A stretch of DNA of 10,903 bases from an uncultured Clostridia bacterium (GTDB lineage Bacteria > Bacillota > Clostridia > Christensenellales > Borkfalkiaceae). Position 1 is the stretch's first letter. Each line of letters starts with the position of its first letter. The notes below the pieces were generated by a model. That model did not search any database. It was given only the letters and a program-made list of their open reading frames with translations, and had not been told where the DNA came from. Location of the stretch: contig CAKQSI010000055.1 in NCBI GenBank assembly GCA_934272745.1, forward strand, positions 1 through 10,903, in the 5' to 3' direction. Of the stretch, positions 5,868 through 10,903 are shown piece by piece. The position numbers and the translations under genes were made by a program.

Positions 5868-8526
5868 GATAACTCCTCTTTTTCCGTAAAATCCACGCGG
5901 CAAAGCCGAAAATGAAAAGCAGACACAAGCCGCCTTTCCAGCCGAGTTTCCATAGTAGAAGTGCCGAAAAACGCACGACGTATGCCGAAATCAGGGACAG
6001 ACCCAAGCACAGCCCCGCCTGCGACAAGGCAAATTTCCAGCCGAATTCCCGCCGCGTAACCGAAAAACTGGCAACGCAGGGCGGATATACCGCAAGAAAG
6101 GTCAGATACCCGAGCGCCGACGGCAGGGAAATCGCCGCGGAAAGTTCGTCCCCTATCAAGGAGAGCAGCGTCCCCGCGACCGCTTCTTTTGCCATCAGTC
6201 CGGAAAGCGCCGCAAGCGCAAACCGCGGGTCTGCAATTCCCATCGGCAAAAAGAGAAAGACGAGCGCCTTTCCCGCGCCGCTTAACAAACTGCCTTCGCC
6301 GGTGGCGGTAAACTTTAGTCCGGGTGTCACGTGTCCCGCAAGGTACAGCGCCGTCACGGTGACCAGCACCACCCCGCCTACCCTTATTATAAACGAACCG
6401 AGATAATTTAGCAAGGCTTTTGCGCTCATTCTGAGATCCGGAAACCGGTAGGGAGGAAATTCGATGCAGAAGTTTTCCTTTTCCCCGGGCGGGGAAAGGC
6501 GCCGGATTACGGCAAGCGTGCCGATCCCGAGCAACGCCGTAAAGACGTAAACGCCGCAGAGTACCGGAAAACTGCCGCCGAAAAAGGCGGAAACCAGCAA
6601 AAGATAGACGGGCGCCCGCGCGCTGCAACTGCAAAAAGGCAAAAACAGCGCCGTTCTTTTGCGGACGGCAGAATTTTCTTCGCCGCGCGTCGAAAGGGTG
6701 GCAACCGCCGTGCAGCCGTACCCCAGAAGCGCCGAAAACACCGCCCGCCCCGAAAGTCCGATCTTTTCCGCCTTGCGATCGGCAAAAAAGGCAAACCGGG
6801 CAAGCACGCCGCTTTCGGTCAGCGCCGTCACCGCCACGTACAGCACCGCGATCGGCGGCAAAAAGGAAAGCACCGCAAGCACCCCGCTCAAAATCCCCTC
6901 GGTCAGGATACCGTACAAAAAGGGAGAAAGCCTGCCTTGCAAGCGCTTTTCCGCCGCACGGTCAAGGAGGGAAAACAGCCTTTCCATGCCGCGTTTTCCC
7001 ACCTCCCCCAAGCCGTATTTGCCGAACGCCAGATAAAACGTGAGCAAGAACGCCGCAAAACACAGCGCACTGAACGCTTTGGGGCGTTTTAAAAACCGAT
7101 CTTCCGGCAGTCTTTCGGGGAAATCATAGGCGGCGCGCGGAAGGGCGGACGTTGATAGAACTGCGCGCGGAAGCGCGGGCATCGATTTTACGGTTTGTGC
7201 CAAGGGCGCCGCCCCCGCGTTTTGCCGCGCAGGTATTGATCCCGTTTGCGGAGCGATCGTTGATTTTGCGGCGCGCGGGGCAAATGCCGATTTTACAGTT
7301 TGCGCGGCGGGCGACGATACGACGGTTTGCGCCGCGGTCGCCCCGGAAGATTTCTCGGCGGGCAACGAAACAGAAATACGACTACGCGCGGGCGACGATA
7401 CGACGGTTTGCGGATTACCCTTTGCAACTTTGTATTGCACGATCGCCGTATCCCGTTTTTGTTGCCCCGCCGTTTCTGCGCGGGCGGCGAGGTTCTGTAC
7501 CGCGCGGCGGATTTTATCGCGTTTTTTGCGGTTCCGCGCCTCGGTCAGGTAGACGGGAACGCCGAAATATTGAGAAAGCGCCGCTTCGTCCGCCCTGCCT
7601 CCTGCGGAAAAAAATTCGTCCGCCGCGTTCAGAAATACCGCGCAAGGCAGCCCCGTAGCAATCGCCTGCCGCACGAAACCGACGTTTCGCCGCAGCGCCG
7701 CGCACTCGGTAATAAACACCACGCCGTCCGCCCGCCCCGAAGAAAGAAAGTCCAGCGCGACCCGTTCTTCTTCGGAATATCCGCTAAGGGAATAGGTCCC
7801 CGGCAGGTCGAAAAGCATCACTTTTCCGTCCGTCCCGATCATTTTGCGGCTTTCCGCGGCGACAGTCACGCCGGTATAGTTGCCGACGCGCGCATTGCCG
7901 CCGGTAAGCGCGTTGAACACCGTACTTTTTCCGGCGTTCGGCGTGCCGAGCAGCGCGATTTTTACGGGACGTATGCCGTTTTTCGGTGCATTTTCGGGTT
8001 TTGAACCCGTCCCCGTCCGTCTTTTGCAGCGACCGCAACTTCCGCATTTTGCGGAAAAATCCGGGCGGGATTTTACTTCCGGTTGCCGAAAATTTACCGC
8101 TGTCCGGCACGAATCACCCATTTTCTCCGCCGAACTGTCATCACACACAACGGAAGGCGGACGGACAGCCAGTCGCACCTGCCGCGCGGTACTTTCCCTG
8201 ACCCCCAGCGTTTTGCCGAAGCATGCCACGGCAACGCCTCCGCCTTTGATACGTTTTACCACCGTCACTTCCTCGCCCGGTCTTAGCCCGAGGTCGAAAA
8301 GGCGCTTTTTCTCTTTTTTTTCCGCGGCAATCTCCCGCACGAAATACCGCGCGCCCTCCCTTGCTTCGGCAAGGGACAGATATCCTCTTTCGTCCGCAGT
8401 TTTTTGCGTGTTTTTTTCTTGCCGGCAGCCGGCGCCGACACCGCCGTCCAAAACCGCCCCCGTTTTTCTGCGACCGCCGGCAACCTCTTTTGCATGACGA
8501 AAATCAATCTTCTTCCCCTCTTTCAT
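5818..8526 (-). CDS. feoB: FeoA-FeoB fusion, ferrous iron transporter with repetitive linker
   Basis: 902 residues from the ATG at 8526. Fe(II) uptake through the cytoplasmic membrane, driven or gated by an N-terminal G domain. Order: FeoA/SH3-like domain about 48-120; linker with CGSCGRC (Cys161, 164, 167); G domain with GTPNAGKST (194-202), GNYTGVTV (215-222), DLPG (240-243), NAAD (300-303); Ala/Pro/Ser/Thr repeat insert about 367-470; polytopic domain about 480-880 with the gate segments LLGYGCTAV (600-608), CSCSARAPVY (632-641) and YPPC (814-817). Ribosome site is only GGGGG 8 bases upstream; the frame stays open to 8781 but the extra residues look non-coding. G1 has Thr in place of the usual Asn (GNPN), and the helical part after the G domain is poorly recognisable, replaced by the repeats. 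The family call is firm; transport activity of this divergent form is not proven. Confidence 0.9.
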   Translation of the reverse strand: MKEGKKIDFRHAKEVAGGRRKTGAVLDGGVGAGCRQEKNTQKTADERGYLSLAEAREGARYFVREIAAEKKEKKRLFDLGLRPGEEVTVVKRIKGGGVAVACFGKTLGVRESTARQVRLAVRPPSVVCDDSSAEKMGDSCRTAVNFRQPEVKSRPDFSAKCGSCGRCKRRTGTGSKPENAPKNGIRPVKIALLGTPNAGKSTVFNALTGGNARVGNYTGVTVAAESRKMIGTDGKVMLFDLPGTYSLSGYSEEERVALDFLSSGRADGVVFITECAALRRNVGFVRQAIATGLPCAVFLNAADEFFSAGGRADEAALSQYFGVPVYLTEARNRKKRDKIRRAVQNLAARAETAGQQKRDTAIVQYKVAKGNPQTVVSSPARSRISVSLPAEKSSGATAAQTVVSSPAAQTVKSAFAPRAAKSTIAPQTGSIPARQNAGAAPLAQTVKSMPALPRAVLSTSALPRAAYDFPERLPEDRFLKRPKAFSALCFAAFLLTFYLAFGKYGLGEVGKRGMERLFSLLDRAAEKRLQGRLSPFLYGILTEGILSGVLAVLSFLPPIAVLYVAVTALTESGVLARFAFFADRKAEKIGLSGRAVFSALLGYGCTAVATLSTRGEENSAVRKRTALFLPFCSCSARAPVYLLLVSAFFGGSFPVLCGVYVFTALLGIGTLAVIRRLSPPGEKENFCIEFPPYRFPDLRMSAKALLNYLGSFIIRVGGVVLVTVTALYLAGHVTPGLKFTATGEGSLLSGAGKALVFLFLPMGIADPRFALAALSGLMAKEAVAGTLLSLIGDELSAAISLPSALGYLTFLAVYPPCVASFSVTRREFGWKFALSQAGLCLGLSLISAYVVRFSALLLWKLGWKGGLCLLFIFGFAAWILRKKRSYREKSHRKKTTDAESAV
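5873..5878 (-). promoter_or_regulatory. Ribosome binding site deciding the GTG start of the pseudouridine synthase
   Basis: GAGGAG on the minus strand, 5 bases before the GTG at 5867, lying inside the feoAB coding sequence (codons for the Lys-Lys-Arg-Ser stretch near its C-terminus). Confidence 0.85.
7117..7428 (-). repeat. Degenerate 9-12-residue repeats inserted in FeoB
   Basis: Encodes FeoAB residues about 367-470. Motifs QTVVSSPA, QTVKSAFAPRA, QTVKSMPALPRA and VLSTSALPRA recur. At DNA level an exact 24-bp direct repeat is present at 7308-7331 and 7389-7412, 81 bp (27 codons) apart, so the array keeps the reading frame. The segment is uncharged-to-basic, disordered-looking, and joins the G domain to the first membrane helix. 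Confidence 0.85.
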
Positions 8527-8759
8527 AACAGCCGCCCCCGAATCATTCTCGTTTCTACCATACGCGGATTTTCCCCGCGCTATCCCTGATTCGGGAACAA
8601 AAGCGGAATTTGCCGCGTTGAAAAAAGCAAGTCCGTTTATAAAACTCCGTATCGCACAAAAAAACGGCGTGAAACAGGAGAATCGCGCCGTTATCGCTTT
8701 GCCGCAAGAGCAAAAAAATACGGAAATACAACCGAACCGGCAAGGCGACCGTTTGCACG
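8527..8759 (-). promoter_or_regulatory. Leader/promoter region of feoAB, elements unclear
   Basis: Because a terminator faces into this gap at 8760-8803, feoAB should have its own promoter here. I see TATAAA (minus strand, near 8637-8642) and TATGGT (near 8557-8562) but no good -35 at the right distance. A GAAT-G-ATTC palindrome (8540-8548) just upstream of the GGGGG ribosome site resembles the core of a Fur box (TGATAAT-N-ATTATCA), with only about 8 of 14 flanking matches, so iron control is only a suggestion. No coding region is supported. Confidence 0.4.
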
Positions 8760-8803
8760 AAAAAGGCGGCGGGGCTTGCAAAAAATTCGCAAGCCCCGCC
8801 GCC
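8760..8803 (-). terminator. Intrinsic terminator of the clpB-dtd unit
   Basis: A perfect 15-bp stem (8765-8779 with 8789-8803, GGCGGCGGGGCTTGC and its complement) with a 9-base loop, followed on the minus strand by TTTTTC (complement of 8760-8764). It lies about 100 bp past the dtd stop. The gap 8804-8906 holds a 9-bp direct repeat TTTCAATTT (8812 and 8830) and no gene. Confidence 0.9.
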
Positions 8804-8906
8804 CGTCAAAATTTCAATTTCATGCCAACTTTCAATTTAGCGTGCCGCCTTTCGGCTGCCCTCAAAAACCCCGGTTCAACGCGAACGCATACCTTCCCGT
8901 CCGCCC

Positions 8907-9344
8907 TCAAAACTCCAGTTCAATCGTGACCGGTCCGTCGTTTTGCTGCAAAATCTGCATATCCGCGCCGAACACGCCGCGCTTGACCGCGACGCCCAAA
9001 GCTTCGATCTCCGCAGCCGTTTTTTGGTATAACGTATCGGCTTTTTCGGGAACTTCCGCCTCGAAAAAGGAGGGGCGGTTCCCGTGCGAAGTATCCGCAA
9101 GAAGCGTAAATTGCGACACCAGCAGAATCTCGCCGCCCACGTCCGAAACCGACAAATTCATCTTGCCGTTTTCATCCGAAAACACGCGCAGATTGACTAA
9201 TTTTTTGGCGAGAACGGCGGGGAGATGCTCCCCGTCGCCCTTTTTAATGCCGAGATAGACCACCAACCCCTGCCCGATGCGGGAAATTTCTTTCCCGTCC
9301 ACCGAAAGGGTTGCGGCGCGCACGCGCTGTACGACCGTTTTCAT
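8907..9344 (-). CDS. dtd: D-aminoacyl-tRNA deacylase
   Basis: 145 residues, full family length. It hydrolyses D-amino acids (and glycine mischarged on tRNA-Ala) from tRNA in the cytosol, an editing step for translation. Seen: MKTVVQRVRAATLSVDG start, VNLRVFSDENGKMNLSV, the active-site strand VSQFTLLAD (76-84), NRPSFFEA, GVFGADMQ, and the NDGPVTIELE end with the Gly-Pro used for chiral proofreading. The ATG directly follows the clpB stop (TAAATG, no gap) and has only a weak GGGA upstream, so it is probably translated by coupling to clpB. Nothing odd in the protein. Confidence 0.97.
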   Translation of the reverse strand: MKTVVQRVRAATLSVDGKEISRIGQGLVVYLGIKKGDGEHLPAVLAKKLVNLRVFSDENGKMNLSVSDVGGEILLVSQFTLLADTSHGNRPSFFEAEVPEKADTLYQKTAAEIEALGVAVKRGVFGADMQILQQNDGPVTIELEF

Positions 9345-10903
9345 TTAAGCGTTATCCCGATCTTTCACGGTAAACTTTTCGCCGTCGTAGTCCACGACCA
9401 GCGTGTCGCCCGCTTTGATGTTGCCCTCGATGATGGTGCGGGCAAGCAGCGTTTCCACAGCGTGCTGCAGATACCGTTTCAACGGACGCGCGCCGTAAAC
9501 GGGATCGTAACCGCCGTCGATGATCGCTTCTTTCGCTAGGTCTGTCAGCGAAAGATTGAGTTGCTGCGCCGAAAGCCGGTCTTTCAGACTGCCTAAAAGC
9601 AGATCGACGATCTTGCCGATATCTTCTTTCCTGAGCGGTTTGTAGAAGACGATCTCGTCCAGCCGGTTCAAAAACTCCGGACGGAACTGCGCTTTCAAAA
9701 GTTTCTCCACTTCCGCTTTGGCGTCCGCCGAAATTTCCCCGTCGGGCTGAATGCCGTCCAGAATGTAATTGCTGCCCAAGTTGGAAGTTAAAATGATGAT
9801 CGTGTTCTTGAAATCGACGGTACGTCCCTGCGAATCGGTGATTCTGCCGTCGTCCAACACCTGCAGAAGAATGTTGAAAACGTCCGGATGCGCCTTTTCG
9901 ATTTCATCGAACAGTACGACGGAATACGGCTTTCTTCTGACCGCCTCGGTCAGTTGACCGCCGTCCTCGAATCCGACGTATCCCGGAGGCGCGCCGATCA
10001 GACGCGACACGGAGAATTTCTCCATGTACTCGGTCATATCGATACGCACCATATTCTTCTCGTCGTCGAACAGCGTTTTGGCAAGCGTCTTGGCAAGTTC
10101 GGTCTTGCCGACGCCGGTAGGTCCTAAGAACAGGAAGGAACCGATCGGTCTGTTGGGGTCCTGAATGCCCGCACGGCTGCGCAGAATGGCTTCCGAAACC
10201 TTTTCGACGGCTTCGTCCTGACCGATGACGCGGCTGTGCAGAATTTCGGGCAGACGAAGCAGTTTTTCGCGCTCCCCTTCCATCAGTTTAGAAACGGGGA
10301 TTCCCGTCCAGCGGCAGATGATCTTTGCGATCTCTTCGTCGGTCACACGGTCGCGCAGCAGCGTTTCGCCGCCGTTTTCGCGCTCGGTCTTTTCGGCTTC
10401 TTCCAGTTCCTTTTTCAGGGAAGGCAGTTTGCCGTACTTGAGTTCCGCGGCGCGGTTCAAATCGTACTCGCGTTCCGCCTGCTCGATCTTTTTATTGATC
10501 TCGCCGATCTCTTCACGCAGTTTCTGCACCCTGCCGATGCCCTCTTTTTCGCGCATCCAGCGCGCTTTCATTTCGTTGTATTTCTCGTTCTTTTCCGCAA
10601 GTTCTTTCTTGATTTCTTTCAAGTGATCCTGCGAAAGCGTGTCGGTTTCCTTTTTCAGCGCCGCTTCTTCGATCTGGAGCTGCATGATCTTGCGGGAAAT
10701 GTCGTCCATTTCCGCGGGCATGCTATCCATTTCGGTACGGATCATCGCGCAGGCTTCATCCACCAGGTCGATCGCCTTATCGGGCAAAAACCGGTCGGTG
10801 ATATAGCGGTTGGAAAGGGTCGCCGCCGCGATGAGCGCGGAATCCTGAATCTTGACGCCGTGGAACACTTCATACCGCTCTTTCAAGCCACGCAGAATGG
10901 AAA
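9345..10903 (-). CDS. clpB: ClpB disaggregase, C-terminal part (5' end outside the window)
   Basis: Open to the right edge; about 519 codons of a protein usually near 860 residues. ClpB is a hexameric AAA+ cytosolic chaperone that, with DnaK, threads and rescues aggregated proteins. Seen from the edge: SILRGLKERYEVFHGV and the end of the first ATPase domain; the coiled-coil middle domain (about 10347-10724), which separates ClpB from most ClpA/X-type relatives; RWTGIPVSKLMEGE; second ATPase domain with Walker A GPTGVGKT (10101-10124), GAPPGYVG, Walker B VVLFDEIEKAHP (about 9886-9921), and TSNLGSN; and the small C-terminal domain with YDPVYGARPLKR. The true start, N-domain and any CIRCE/HrcA or CtsR site lie beyond the window. 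Confidence 0.97.
   Translation of the reverse strand, partial: SILRGLKERYEVFHGVKIQDSALIAAATLSNRYITDRFLPDKAIDLVDEACAMIRTEMDSMPAEMDDISRKIMQLQIEEAALKKETDTLSQDHLKEIKKELAEKNEKYNEMKARWMREKEGIGRVQKLREEIGEINKKIEQAEREYDLNRAAELKYGKLPSLKKELEEAEKTERENGGETLLRDRVTDEEIAKIICRWTGIPVSKLMEGEREKLLRLPEILHSRVIGQDEAVEKVSEAILRSRAGIQDPNRPIGSFLFLGPTGVGKTELAKTLAKTLFDDEKNMVRIDMTEYMEKFSVSRLIGAPPGYVGFEDGGQLTEAVRRKPYSVVLFDEIEKAHPDVFNILLQVLDDGRITDSQGRTVDFKNTIIILTSNLGSNYILDGIQPDGEISADAKAEVEKLLKAQFRPEFLNRLDEIVFYKPLRKEDIGKIVDLLLGSLKDRLSAQQLNLSLTDLAKEAIIDGGYDPVYGARPLKRYLQHAVETLLARTIIEGNIKAGDTLVVDYDGEKFTVKDRDNA

Noticed and set aside
5010..5915. Plus-strand 301-codon frame over the pseudouridine synthase
   Set aside because: Antisense shadow of a gene with clear HRLD and TGRTHQIR signatures.
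8527..8781. N-terminal 85-residue extension of FeoAB
   Set aside because: Cys/Phe-rich, begins inside the terminator hairpin of the upstream unit, no ribosome site; the ATG at 8526 gives the proper protein.
8618..8929. Plus-strand 103-codon frame in the feoAB-dtd gap
   Set aside because: TTG start with no ribosome site, crosses the terminator and ends in antisense dtd; composition is that of spacer.

Overview
The window looks like a piece of chromosome from a Gram-positive, Clostridia-like bacterium with roughly half G+C. The evidence is AGGAG/GAGGAG/GGGGG-type ribosome binding sites, consensus vegetative promoters, a lipoprotein with a Ser/Thr/Pro stalk and a CotH kinase domain, and a fused FeoA-FeoB. 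This placement rests on gene style, not on a phylogenetic marker. No phage, transposon, CRISPR, tRNA or rRNA sequence was recognised. The C-rich left edge (1-15) may be a contig end.

Layout, left to right. (1) 129-3781, minus strand: a GtrB/DPM1-type polyprenyl-phosphate glycosyltransferase (2852-3781) followed by a large surface lipoprotein (129-2735). The lipoprotein has about 40 Pro-Ser/Thr tetrapeptides, a jelly-roll-like module, a small beta repeat and a C-terminal CotH domain. A near-perfect inverted repeat lies between the two genes. (2) 3782-4260: a divergent intergenic region with an extended -10 promoter firing left into the glycosyltransferase, a bidirectional terminator-like hairpin, a block of nested inverted repeats, and an exact TTGACA-N17-TATAAT promoter firing right. 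(3) 4261-4734, plus strand: a small polytopic membrane protein of unknown function. (4) 4735-5024: a 27-bp tandem array that runs into a strong terminator hairpin. (5) 5025-8526, minus strand: feoAB (5818-8526) and an RluA-family pseudouridine synthase (5025-5867) whose GTG start overlaps the feoAB end by 50 bp. FeoAB carries a CxxCxxC linker and a repetitive Ala/Pro/Ser/Thr insert before the membrane domain. (6) 8527-8906: leader of feoAB and a terminator facing it. (7) 8907-10903, minus strand: clpB (3' part only, continues past the right edge) abutting dtd as TAAATG; the pair ends at the terminator near 8760-8803.

How the genes may work together. clpB-dtd is a housekeeping protein-quality unit (disaggregase and D-aminoacyl-tRNA editing). 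feoAB-rluA joins ferrous iron uptake to RNA modification, probably only by read-through and translational coupling. The most suggestive pair is the lipid-linked-sugar transferase next to the Ser/Thr/Pro-rich CotH lipoprotein: the stalk could be glycosylated, phosphorylated, or both. That is inference from adjacency and composition. I see no clear-cut new defence or mobile system; the oddities are the CotH/GtrB pair, the altered FeoB, the 27-bp array grown next to a terminator, and the unexplained 3872-4138 block.
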